DNA of 64,000 bases. It comes from Chloroflexota bacterium (lineage in GTDB: Bacteria; Chloroflexota; Limnocylindria; Limnocylindrales; CSP1-4). Under the pieces are notes generated by a model, which was not told the DNA's origin, made no database searches, and saw only the letters and a program-made list of their open reading frames with translations. Positions within the stretch are counted from its first letter, which is position 1. Every line of letters starts with the position of its first letter. Positions 1-8,262 of this stretch are shown here, one piece after another. A program made the position numbers and the translations under genes. The DNA is taken from positions 1 through 64,000 of the forward strand of contig JADMIG010000015.1 in NCBI GenBank assembly GCA_015478725.1, in the 5' to 3' direction.

Positions 1-872
1 CCGACTTCAGCCGCGCCACCTTCGGCCTCACCTCGATCCGCCTCGACCGCTGGGGTGGCTTCGTCTTCCTCTCGTTCACCGCTGAGGGTCCGTCGCTCGG
101 CGATCAGCTCGGCGACCTCGTCGATCACTTCGCCCGGTTCGACGTCGCCGGCCTGCGGGTCGCGAAGTCGGCGTCGTACGACGTGGACGCGAACTGGAAG
201 TTCGTCGCCGAGAACTACAGCGAGTGCTACCACTGCCCGGGCCTCCATCCCCAGCTCAATCGCCTCACCCCGTACGACCTGGGAGCGGACTTCGACCCGA
301 ACGGCGAGTGGCAGGGCGGCTGGATGCAGCTCGTCGACAGTGCCGAGACGATGGCCCTCCACGGCGGCGGCCGGAACGGACGGCCGGCCATGGCCGGCGC
401 CACGGCGGACGACGAGCGGCGGATCACCTACTACCTGGTCTGGCCCAACGTCTTCCTGTCCATCCACCCGGACTACCTGCTCGTCCATCGGCTCACGCCG
501 ATGGGTCCCGGCAGGACCCGCATCGACTGCGACTGGCTGTTCGAGCCGGCGACGATGGCGCGGCCCGATTTCGACCCGACCGATGCGATCGAGTTCTGGG
601 ACCTGACGAACCGCCAGGATTGGCACGTCTGCGAGCTCCAGCAGCGGGGCACCGGCTCGCGCTCGTGGACGGCCGGTCGCTACTCGAGCGAGGAACCGTC
701 GGTCCACGCGTTCGACCTGATGGTCATCGACCGCCATGCGGGCGACGGCATCGTCTCGAGTCGCACGGTGGGCGAGCGCTCCGGCGCTCCGATCCAGCTC
801 GAACGCGAGGACGCGCCGAAGGTGGCGGCGGGCAGGCGGCGCGTCGCGGGCCACGCGGCGGCGCGGGTCTGA
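1..872 (+). CDS. Rieske-type ring-hydroxylating/demethylating oxygenase alpha subunit, C-terminal part
   Basis: The gene enters from outside the window (reading frame begins at base 3) and stops at 872. The N-terminal Rieske [2Fe-2S] domain is cut off. What remains is the catalytic domain: the mononuclear iron site is visible as ENYSECYHCPGLHPQL, with two His ligands (codons at 231-233 and 246-248) four residues apart, and the segment FWDLTNRQDW near the C-terminus that supplies the Asp ligand in this family. The ECYHC spelling is typical of the subgroup with choline monooxygenase, glycine betaine and carnitine oxygenases rather than naphthalene dioxygenases. The substrate cannot be decided. 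The protein is cytoplasmic and would need a separate reductase, which is not in the window. Confidence 0.9.
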   Translation, partial: DFSRATFGLTSIRLDRWGGFVFLSFTAEGPSLGDQLGDLVDHFARFDVAGLRVAKSASYDVDANWKFVAENYSECYHCPGLHPQLNRLTPYDLGADFDPNGEWQGGWMQLVDSAETMALHGGGRNGRPAMAGATADDERRITYYLVWPNVFLSIHPDYLLVHRLTPMGPGRTRIDCDWLFEPATMARPDFDPTDAIEFWDLTNRQDWHVCELQQRGTGSRSWTAGRYSSEEPSVHAFDLMVIDRHAGDGIVSSRTVGERSGAPIQLEREDAPKVAAGRRRVAGHAAARV

Positions 873-903
873 ACCGTTCCTGGGGGCCGGCCCCGCCGAT
901 GGT

Positions 904-2991
904 TCAGACGAGGCGTCGCGGGATCGTCTCGCTCCAGGTCCGCTGGAAGAACGACGCCCCGTCGAGGTCCACGTCGAGCTCGACCCGCATCGCGAAATCG
1001 GTCGCCGTCGACGTCGTCAGCCCGTCCGCACGGACGTCGATCCGGCAGCCGTCCTGGCGGAGCCGGTAGATCACCTCGGTCCGCATCGTGGCCCGTGCCG
1101 GATCGGCGTCGGAGGCGGTCATCTCGAGCAGTTCCGACGAGTAGATCGCGCTGCCGTCCGGCAGGGTCGTCTCCGCACCGCTCGAGGTCGTCACCGTGAT
1201 GGTGCCGGCGAGCACGTCGTCGACGATCCGCCACATGGGCGGGTCCTCGCGATCCACGGTGGCGATCGCGGGCAGTCCGGCCGGCGTCGTCTTCAGCGCC
1301 GGTGTCGCGAGGGAGCCATCGCCGGGCGGGATCGTCGGGAGGACGAGGCGTGAGGCGTCGAGGTGGATGCCGAGCTCGCCCGGGAACGGCGACGGCCAGA
1401 TGACCGGCCAGTAGCTCGAGGCGACCGAGAGGCGGATCCGGTGACCCGGCGCGAACCGGTAGCCCGCCGCCCGGAGCCGGACGTGGACCTCACAGGCGCG
1501 GCCCGGCTCGAGAGGCTCGGGGGCCTCATGGGAGCCGCGGTGGGTGAGGTTGAGGATGCCGGCCGTGACCTGCGCGGCGGTCCCATCCGGCGCGACGTCA
1601 GCCAGCCGGACGACCACGGTCGCGATCGCCATGGACGCCTCCACCGTGAGCACCGCGACCGGCATCCCGAGGATGACGAGTGGCTCCGCCAGCGGCGCGC
1701 CGGTGTACGTCGGGACGAGACCGTCGTTGGACCGCAGGTCGCGACCGAGGCCGTTCGGCAGACCACCCGCGCCCCACGACAGGGCCGCGCCCGTGCCGGT
1801 CGTCGCCCGGTGCGGAAAGCGGTCGACAGCCGGTTCCGTCGGGGGCGCCGTCGGGGGCGCTGCCGCCGCGAGCCGGCCGCTGAGGGGCTGCCCTCCGCGA
1901 GCCAGCCAGAGCGTCACATCGGTCGCACCCGGCGGCGGGAACGATGGCTCGCTCCGCCAGGCGCCCGGCCAGGTCTCCGGGAAGGGCTCGGGCCGGGCGA
2001 AGTCGCGGACGAAGCAGGTCAGCGCCGGCTCGGCCTCCCAGCCGTTGTCGATCTCCTTCAGCCAGCGGTCGAAGAAGCGGACGAACTCGTGGAGCCAGTC
2101 CAGGTTCGGGCCCGGGTACGCGTCGTCCGGGAACGAATGGACCCAGTTCCCGACGAGCGCCCGCATCGGCGCGCTGACGCAGCGCTCGAGCATCCGCAGC
2201 GCGGGATCGACGTAGCCGTCCATCCAGCCGGCGATGAGGAACGTCGGGATCGAGAGCGCGCTCCAGTCCGGGGCGAGCGAGCCCTGCCGCCAGTACGGCC
2301 CGTCGTGCTGCTGGCGGAGCCATTCGAACGACCAGACCGGCGTCCCTGCGAGGCGCTCCCGCCATTCGTCGAGCCAGCCGTCACCGCGGAAGCCCGGTCT
2401 TGCCGGGAGTGCGTTGCTGCCGACCATGCTCACCGCGTACTGGCTCAGCTCGCTGGCCGTGACGCAGCCGCCCACGTAGTGGACGTCGTCCGTGTAGCGG
2501 TCGTCGGTCGCATACATCGGGACGATCGCCCGGAGGTGCGGCGGGCGGAGCTTCGCAACCTGGATCGCCGTGAAGCCGCCATAGCTGATGCCCCACATGC
2601 CGACGTTCCCGGTGCACCAGGGCTGGGCCGCCAGCCACTCCACGGCGTCGTAACCGTCGAGAGTCTCCTCCGCCGTGTACTCGTCGCGGGCGATGCCCGG
2701 GCTGCTGCCGGTCCCCCGGACGTCGAGCCGGCAGAGCGCGTAGCCGCGCGCCGCCAGCCATCCGCCGCGCGCCTCGTCGTCCGCCCACCGCCAGTCGTCC
2801 TTGCGGTAGGGGATCATCTCGAGGATCGCCGGGAAGCGCTCGTCCGGGGCGTCGGGACGGGGGACCGGCAACCACAGACTGGCGCTCAGCAGCAGGCCGT
2901 CCCTGACGGGGATCCCGACCTCCCGCCGCGGCTCGGCGGCATGGTGGGGCTGGGACGCGGGGCGCGGGTCCGGGTCGCGGGCGGAGGCCAT
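904..2991 (-). CDS. CocE/NonD family hydrolase (X-Pro dipeptidyl-peptidase S15-like)
   Basis: A 695-aa alpha/beta hydrolase. The nucleophile elbow GISYGGF puts the catalytic Ser near residue 136. The upstream LDVRGTGSS and the VGNWVHSFP segment (likely catalytic His region) match the CocE/S15 fold, and the C-terminal ~250 residues look like the jelly-roll domain of this family. Members cleave esters or Xaa-Pro peptides, so the substrate is unknown. The frame is open further upstream, to 3102, but the ATG at 2991 follows the stop of the upstream phosphohydrolase by 10 nt and the extra residues are low-complexity shadow, so I chose 2991. It is probably co-transcribed with that gene. No signal peptide is visible, so it is probably cytoplasmic. 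Peptidase activity would fit the divergent peptide-family importer, but this is inference. Confidence 0.88.
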   Translation of the reverse strand: MASARDPDPRPASQPHHAAEPRREVGIPVRDGLLLSASLWLPVPRPDAPDERFPAILEMIPYRKDDWRWADDEARGGWLAARGYALCRLDVRGTGSSPGIARDEYTAEETLDGYDAVEWLAAQPWCTGNVGMWGISYGGFTAIQVAKLRPPHLRAIVPMYATDDRYTDDVHYVGGCVTASELSQYAVSMVGSNALPARPGFRGDGWLDEWRERLAGTPVWSFEWLRQQHDGPYWRQGSLAPDWSALSIPTFLIAGWMDGYVDPALRMLERCVSAPMRALVGNWVHSFPDDAYPGPNLDWLHEFVRFFDRWLKEIDNGWEAEPALTCFVRDFARPEPFPETWPGAWRSEPSFPPPGATDVTLWLARGGQPLSGRLAAAAPPTAPPTEPAVDRFPHRATTGTGAALSWGAGGLPNGLGRDLRSNDGLVPTYTGAPLAEPLVILGMPVAVLTVEASMAIATVVVRLADVAPDGTAAQVTAGILNLTHRGSHEAPEPLEPGRACEVHVRLRAAGYRFAPGHRIRLSVASSYWPVIWPSPFPGELGIHLDASRLVLPTIPPGDGSLATPALKTTPAGLPAIATVDREDPPMWRIVDDVLAGTITVTTSSGAETTLPDGSAIYSSELLEMTASDADPARATMRTEVIYRLRQDGCRIDVRADGLTTSTATDFAMRVELDVDLDGASFFQRTWSETIPRRLV

Positions 2992-3001
2992 GGCTGGCTG
3001 A

Positions 3002-4240
3002 TCAGGGGACGATGGCGAATGCGGCTCGGGCGACCCGCACGGTGGCGTCGTCGAGCAGGTAGGCCACCTCGTACGCACCCGGCGGCAGCGGCCAGCGCCC
3101 ACCGGCAGGGGACTGGTCGACGACGGCTGACGACGCGCCTAGGCGCACGGTGCCGGCGACTCGCGCGCCGGTGTGGGCCCAGATGAGATGGGCATCGGCG
3201 AGGTCCTCGGCGGGAGCGCGGAAGACCGCGATCCAGTCCCAGCGGTTGCCGGGTCCGCCGGTCCAGCCGACCTCGATCTCCTCGCCGACCCGGTAGGACG
3301 GCTGGGTCACGCGAAGGTGGACGGGGTCGCCCGGGTCGCCCGGGTCGCGGATCTCCGTCGTTGCGAGTCGCCGGTCGACCGCCACGAGGACCGGCATCGG
3401 CGCGGGCGAGACCTGGAATGTGGAGACCACCGCGCGGTGGTCCGACGGCCACGGCTCGACGCCAATCGCCACGTCGGGGCGCCCCACCTCGCCGACGATC
3501 CGGCTGTCAATCGTCGTGGACGGCCCCGCAGCGTAGATGACATCGATACGGTCCTCGGGTTCGCCATGACCCGGGCCATGGCCGTCGATGGCCGGTCGCG
3601 CCGCCCACCACGTGAGCCCGGGTTCGACGACCGGATCCGGATGGATGTCGCGCCACGTGTCGCGGAATCCCGCGTCCTCGATCGCCCGGCTCACCGGCCA
3701 CTCGATGGGGGCACGGAGGTGCGTCCGCAGGCCGACCGACGCCGCGGTCCAGTCCAGGTGCGACGGCGCGTTGAAGTCGCCCGCAAGGAACACCGGGATC
3801 CCGGCCGCGGCCAGGCGGGGCAGCACGGCGAGGTGCCGCTCGAGCACCGGCAGGCGGATGCGGCGTTCGAGGATGACCACCTCCGCCGGACTGCCGCCCG
3901 CTGCTGCGAGATGCGGGCCGTACGGTTCGGCTGGCAGGTGGACGTTCGCGACCGCGACGATCCGCCCGGGCCGGATCTCCACAAAGACGAAGACCCCGTC
4001 GCCGGCCGCAGGCTCCAGGATCGGATGGCGCGACAGGACGTGGGTGCGAGCCGAGGCAAATCCCCAGCCGAGGGCGTCGGCGATGCGGGCGGTATTGCCC
4101 ATCGCTTCCTCGAGCGCGACGATGTCCGAGTCCGCCCACCGGATCGCCTCGACGACCTTCGCGAGGTCCACGCCGACTCCGCCGTCCTCGATGTTGAAGA
4201 CCATCACGCGAACGATGATCGGCTCCTCCAACGGTTCCAT
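3002..4240 (-). CDS. Endonuclease/exonuclease/phosphatase (EEP) family protein
   Basis: A 412-aa protein. The first ~270 residues carry the EEP/DNase I-like metal-site motifs in order: FNIEDGG (Asn16), a Glu in ALEEA (about 44-45), GDFNAPSH, DRIDVIY and the terminal SDHRAV. The last ~130 residues are a separate beta-rich domain (from about VHLRVTQPSYRVGEE) that resembles an Ig/SKICH-like accessory domain. The family includes nucleases, inositol polyphosphatases and sphingomyelinases; the substrate is not predictable. There is no signal peptide. The ATG at 4240 is preceded by TAGAAT only 6 nt upstream, which predicts a leaderless mRNA. It heads a two-gene operon with the CocE hydrolase and is divergent from the ABC importer. 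Confidence 0.85.
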   Translation of the reverse strand: MEPLEEPIIVRVMVFNIEDGGVGVDLAKVVEAIRWADSDIVALEEAMGNTARIADALGWGFASARTHVLSRHPILEPAAGDGVFVFVEIRPGRIVAVANVHLPAEPYGPHLAAAGGSPAEVVILERRIRLPVLERHLAVLPRLAAAGIPVFLAGDFNAPSHLDWTAASVGLRTHLRAPIEWPVSRAIEDAGFRDTWRDIHPDPVVEPGLTWWAARPAIDGHGPGHGEPEDRIDVIYAAGPSTTIDSRIVGEVGRPDVAIGVEPWPSDHRAVVSTFQVSPAPMPVLVAVDRRLATTEIRDPGDPGDPVHLRVTQPSYRVGEEIEVGWTGGPGNRWDWIAVFRAPAEDLADAHLIWAHTGARVAGTVRLGASSAVVDQSPAGGRWPLPPGAYEVAYLLDDATVRVARAAFAIVP

Positions 4241-4246
4241 TCGTAG

Positions 4247-4252
4247 ATTCTA
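4247..4252 (-). promoter_or_regulatory. Predicted -10 hexamer (TAGAAT) for leaderless transcription of the EEP gene
   Basis: On the minus strand TAGAAT is followed by 6 nt and then the ATG at 4240, so transcription would begin at or next to the start codon. The same arrangement recurs at several other genes in the window. No clear -35 element was seen. Confidence 0.55.
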
Positions 4253-4343
4253 CGGATCACCCACGATGGGGTGCCGGATCCGAGTCCCGTATCGTGAACC
4301 GATCGCCGCAACGCTCCACATGTGTGGCATAGTGCCGCACGCG

Positions 4344-6248
4344 ATGACCTCGATGTCCGCCCGGTTCCTTCGCCTCTGTGCCGCGGGCGCGCTGGCGGCC
4401 GCCGCACTCCTGCCCTCGGTCACCCCCGCCGCCGCAAGCACGCTCACCCTGCGCGTGGGGACGACCCAGGATCTCGACGCGATGAACCCGTGGAACACGG
4501 CGCTCGAGGTGGGCTACGAGGTCTTCACCCTGAACTACGACCTCCTCGTCGGGTTCGGACCCACCCTCGAGCCGATCCCCGGCTACGCCAGCTCGTGGAC
4601 CCGGCAGGCCGCAGCGGACGGCAAGTCGTTCACCTGGACGTTCAAGATCCGCGACGGGATGAAGTGGTCGGACGGCCAGCCGGCGACGGCCGAGGACGCC
4701 CGCTGGACCCTCCAGTTCGTGCTCGATGCGGCCAACGGCGGCAACAGCATCGGGCTCGGCTACATCGATCCGGACCTCAAGAACGCGGGGGTCACGAAGA
4801 TCGCGGCGCCAGATCCCACGACACTCGTGATCACCAACACGGATCCGAGCAACCGGATCCTCCAGATGTACATCCCGATCCTGCCCGAGCACGTCTGGAA
4901 GGGTCAGACCCTCAAGTCCATTCCGACGTTCACGAACGACCCGCCGGTCGTCGGGACCGGTCCCTACCAGGCCGTCGAATGGAAGACCGGCCAGTACGTC
5001 CGGCTCGTCCGCAATCCCTACTACTGGGGCAAGCGCGGGGCGGCCGACGAGGTCGTGCTCCAGTTCTTCAAGAATCCCGACACGATGGTCCAGGCCCTCA
5101 AGAGCGGCCAGATCGACTACGCGTCCGGCGTCAACGCGGCCCAGTTCGACAACCTCAAGACGGTCCCCGGGATGGTCGCGGTCGCCGGCACCACGAACGG
5201 CTGGACCGAGCTCGACTTCAACTGCTACGGGAAGGACATCCCGGGCGGAGGGGCCTCGACCAAGGCCCTCCGCGATCCCGCCTTCCGCGACGCGCTCGGG
5301 TATGCGATCGACAAGAACCTCCTCATCTCGAAGGTCCTCGGTGGGTACGGGACGCCCGGGACGACCCAGGTGCCGCCGTTCCAGACCCGCTGGCACGTCG
5401 AGCCCGACAACCCGCGGACGTTCGACATCGGACTGGCGAAGCAGAAGCTCGACGCCGCCGGTTACGTCCTGAACGCCTCCGGACAGCGGCTCGACAAGCA
5501 GGGCAAGCCGCTCAAGCTGCGGCTCTACATGCCCAACTCCGACGCGACCTACCCAAAGGACGCCCAGTTCATCAAGGACTGGTTCAGCCAGCTTGGCATC
5601 GCGATCACGACCCAGATCTTCGACAGCGGGACGCTGACGACGCTCGAGCTTCCGCCGACCAAGGACGCCCCGACACAGACGGCCGCCTGGGACATGATCA
5701 TCTGGGGTTGGACGGGCTACGCAGACCCCAACCCGTTGCTCCAGATCTTCACCACCGGCGCGATCGGGTCCACGAGCGACAGCCTCTACTCCAACCCGAC
5801 GTACGACCAGCTGTTCACGGCGCAGAACGCGGCGACCACGTATGACCAGCGCCACCAGCTCATGGCGCAGATGCAGAACATCTTCTACAACGACGCGCCG
5901 TATCACATCCTCTACTACCCGAGCACCCTGGACGTCCACCGGACGGACAAGTTCGGCGGCTGGCAGAACCAGCCCGCGAACGGCGTCCCGCTGTTCGGCT
6001 ACGGGTCGCTCGATTACACCCTGCTGACCGACGCGAATGCGGCAACGCCGGCCCCGAGTGTTGCGGTGAGCGCCGGCCCGAGCGCCTCGGGCGGCAGCGC
6101 CTCGCCGGCGCCCGTCGTTCCTGGCGGCACCTCGAGTGGCAGCCCCCTGCCGCTCGTCGCCGGGATCGCCGTGGTCGTAGCGCTCCTCGTGGGCGTGTTG
6201 CTCATGACCAGACGTCGCCGGGCGGCGACCGGGGAGGACGACGAGTGA
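4344..6248 (+). CDS. ABC importer solute-binding protein, family 5 (peptide/nickel type), C-terminally membrane-anchored
   Basis: A 634-aa extracytoplasmic binding protein. A Sec signal (MTSMSARFLRLCAAG..., cleavage near AAAS) precedes mature sequence beginning LTLRVGTTQDLDAMNPWN, typical of DppA/OppA family-5 receptors. There is no lipobox. Instead the C-terminus has a Ser/Pro/Gly-rich linker (about 570-600), a hydrophobic helix (PLVAGIAVVVALLVGVLLM) and an RRRR stop-transfer, so the protein is tethered from its C-terminus, as in many archaea and a minority of Gram-positive-type bacteria. The frame extends far upstream, but the ATG at 4344 (or 4353) sits directly before the signal peptide. 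It is the first gene of a five-gene importer operon. Ligand: oligopeptides or related solutes, not resolved. Confidence 0.9.
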   Translation: MTSMSARFLRLCAAGALAAAALLPSVTPAAASTLTLRVGTTQDLDAMNPWNTALEVGYEVFTLNYDLLVGFGPTLEPIPGYASSWTRQAAADGKSFTWTFKIRDGMKWSDGQPATAEDARWTLQFVLDAANGGNSIGLGYIDPDLKNAGVTKIAAPDPTTLVITNTDPSNRILQMYIPILPEHVWKGQTLKSIPTFTNDPPVVGTGPYQAVEWKTGQYVRLVRNPYYWGKRGAADEVVLQFFKNPDTMVQALKSGQIDYASGVNAAQFDNLKTVPGMVAVAGTTNGWTELDFNCYGKDIPGGGASTKALRDPAFRDALGYAIDKNLLISKVLGGYGTPGTTQVPPFQTRWHVEPDNPRTFDIGLAKQKLDAAGYVLNASGQRLDKQGKPLKLRLYMPNSDATYPKDAQFIKDWFSQLGIAITTQIFDSGTLTTLELPPTKDAPTQTAAWDMIIWGWTGYADPNPLLQIFTTGAIGSTSDSLYSNPTYDQLFTAQNAATTYDQRHQLMAQMQNIFYNDAPYHILYYPSTLDVHRTDKFGGWQNQPANGVPLFGYGSLDYTLLTDANAATPAPSVAVSAGPSASGGSASPAPVVPGGTSSGSPLPLVAGIAVVVALLVGVLLMTRRRRAATGEDDE

Positions 6249-6311
6249 CCGATCGGGCCGGACCTGCCGACCGATCGGGGAGCCAGCGGGGCCGCGACAG
6301 CGCGGCCCCGC
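6246..6311 (+). terminator. Intercistronic hairpins between binding-protein and permease genes
   Basis: A perfect 11-bp stem (6286-6296 with 6301-6311, loop ACAG) lies between the binding-protein stop (6248) and the permease start (6341). Just upstream, the self-complementary CCGATCGG occurs twice (within 6246-6256 and 6269-6279) and could form a second stem. There is no T-tract, so an mRNA-stabilising or partially terminating hairpin that keeps the binding protein more abundant than the permeases is more likely than a full terminator. Confidence 0.6.
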
Positions 6312-6340
6312 CCCACTGACCGACCCGGCGCTCCTCACAG

Positions 6341-7315
6341 ATGGGCAGCCGGTTCCTCGGCCGGAAGCTCCTGCAGATGATCTTCACGATCGCGATGATC
6401 GTGATCCTCAATTTCCTGCTCTTTCGGCTCATGCCAGGGTCACCCGAGAGGATCCTGTTCCGGAACCCTAACGTGACCCCAGCCGTGCTCGCCGATGCCC
6501 GGGCGCGCTGGGGACTCGACAAGCCGCTCATCCCGGACCAGCTCATCGCCTACGTCGAGTCGACCCTCCAAGGTGACCTCGGCTACTCGTTCAAGTACCA
6601 GGGGCAGGCCGTCACGGACGTCATCGGCCAGGCGATCTGGCCGACGCTCATCCTGTTCGGGCTCGGCGAGGTCATCGCGATCGTCGTGGGCCTCGGGCTC
6701 GGTGCGTACGCCGGCTGGAAGCGAGGCGGGATCGTCGACTACCTGGGCAACGGCGTCTCCCTGGTCCTCTATGCAATGCCGTACTTCGTCATCGGCATGG
6801 CGCTCGTACTCATCTTCGCGACGGCGCTCAGATGGTTCCCGACGAGCGGGATGCTGCGGATCGGGGCGGACTACGCGTCCTGGGTCAACCAGCTCGTGGA
6901 CTTCCTCGCTCACCTCGCTCTCCCCCTGGCCACGGTCTCGATCGGGCTGATCGGCCAGTACTCGATCCTCATGCGGTCGTCCATCATCGAGACGCTCGGC
7001 GAGGACTACGTGACCACCGCCCGCGCCAAGGGCCTCACCTCCGGGCGCATCCTCCGATCCCACGCGTTCCCCAACGCGATGCTGCCCGCGGTCACCCTGA
7101 TCGCCATCAACCTGGGATACGTGGTGGCCGGCGCGGTGACCGTCGAGTACGTCTTCGCGTGGCCGGGTCTGGGCTCGCTGACCGTCGACGCACTCGCCGC
7201 TCGCGACTACCCGGTCCTGCAGGGGATCTTCCTGCTCCTCAGCATCGCCGTGGTGGTGGCGAACTTCGTGGCGGATCTCATCTACGGGTACCTCGATCCG
7301 CGGGTCCGCGCGTGA
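6341..7315 (+). CDS. ABC importer permease, DppB/OppB type
   Basis: A 324-aa inner-membrane permease with about six helices. The first helix starts at residue ~10, followed by the long extracytoplasmic stretch with GSPERILF typical of DppB. The EAA loop that docks the ATPase is visible as EDYVTTARAKGLTSGRILRSHAFPNAMLP. It follows the binding-protein gene by 92 nt and overlaps the next permease by 4 nt (GTGA), which indicates translational coupling. Confidence 0.92.
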   Translation: MGSRFLGRKLLQMIFTIAMIVILNFLLFRLMPGSPERILFRNPNVTPAVLADARARWGLDKPLIPDQLIAYVESTLQGDLGYSFKYQGQAVTDVIGQAIWPTLILFGLGEVIAIVVGLGLGAYAGWKRGGIVDYLGNGVSLVLYAMPYFVIGMALVLIFATALRWFPTSGMLRIGADYASWVNQLVDFLAHLALPLATVSIGLIGQYSILMRSSIIETLGEDYVTTARAKGLTSGRILRSHAFPNAMLPAVTLIAINLGYVVAGAVTVEYVFAWPGLGSLTVDALAARDYPVLQGIFLLLSIAVVVANFVADLIYGYLDPRVRA

Positions 7316-8262
7316 GTGCAACCGTCGCCCCGCTCCCCGATCTCCGCGGCAGCCGCCTGCGGTCGCGGATCCGCAGCCTGCGGACATTCGCCCAGCGCTT
7401 CGCCACCCGCCCGGACGGGATCATCGGCGCGGTCATCCTCGCCATCTTCGCCGTGCTGGCGATCGCGCCGCAGGTCTTCGTCGGGCCGCTGCAGACGGCG
7501 ACCACAGCGCCTGGCACGGCCTTCCAGGCGCCATCCGGTGTCTTTCTCCTCGGCACGGACGACCTCGGACGGGACATGCTCAACCTGACCGTCCACGGGA
7601 CACGCGTGTCCATGCTGATCGGCCTGCTCGCCACGGTCGTGACGATCCTCGTCGGAGCGGTCGTCGGGATCGTCTCCGGCTACGTCGGCGGCTGGGCGGA
7701 CAACCTGCTCATGCGGATCACGGACTTCTTCCTCGTCCTGCCGACCTTCGTCCTGGCCCTGATCCTCGCTCCGATCATCCTCGAGCTCGTGCCGGCCGAC
7801 ATCGACTTCTTCGGGATCCGGACGACGCTCTGGGTGATCATCGTCGTCATCGGCCTCACGAGCTGGGCCTCCACCGCCCGGATCATCCGGTCGCAGACGC
7901 TGTCGGTGAAGCAGCGGGCATTCGTCGACCGGGCCCGCGTGATCGGGAGCGGGTCGGGGCACATCATGCGTCGCCACATCCTGCCGAATGTCCTCACCCT
8001 GCTCGTCGCCAACGCGGTGATCGTCTTCGCCGGGGCGATCCTCACCGAGACGACCCTCTCGTTCATCGGGCTCGGCGATCCGTTCCAGCCGTCATGGGGC
8101 CAGCTCCTCAACGCAGCCCAGGACTCGGGAGCGCCCGGACTCGGGGCCTGGTGGGATATCGTCCCGCCGGCGGCCTGCGTGGTCATGGTGATCCTCGCCT
8201 TCACCCTCGTCGGGTCCGCCCTGGACGACGTCCTCAACCCGCGACTCCGGGTCCGCCGATGA
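7312..8262 (+). CDS. ABC importer permease, DppC/OppC type
   Basis: A 316-aa permease starting at a GTG that overlaps the stop of the preceding gene (GTGA). It has the DppC hallmarks: a short cytoplasmic N-terminus, a helix near residues 40-60, the segment LLGTDDLGRDM after helix 1, and the EAA loop (KQRAFVDRARVIGSGSG...HILPNVL). It pairs with the DppB-type permease to form the membrane channel and is coupled to the downstream ATPase by a 4-nt ATGA overlap. The frame is open well upstream of 7312, but that part lies inside the previous gene. Confidence 0.92.
   Translation: MSATVAPLPDLRGSRLRSRIRSLRTFAQRFATRPDGIIGAVILAIFAVLAIAPQVFVGPLQTATTAPGTAFQAPSGVFLLGTDDLGRDMLNLTVHGTRVSMLIGLLATVVTILVGAVVGIVSGYVGGWADNLLMRITDFFLVLPTFVLALILAPIILELVPADIDFFGIRTTLWVIIVVIGLTSWASTARIIRSQTLSVKQRAFVDRARVIGSGSGHIMRRHILPNVLTLLVANAVIVFAGAILTETTLSFIGLGDPFQPSWGQLLNAAQDSGAPGLGAWWDIVPPAACVVMVILAFTLVGSALDDVLNPRLRVRR

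Noticed and set aside
2992-3102. N-terminal extension of the CocE gene
   Set aside because: Overlaps the upstream gene end; basic low-complexity residues; ATG 2991 gives operon-like spacing.
1363-3186. Long plus-strand open frame of 607 codons
   Set aside because: Arg/Gly/Pro-rich antisense shadow of the CocE gene; no domain features, while the minus strand carries catalytic motifs.
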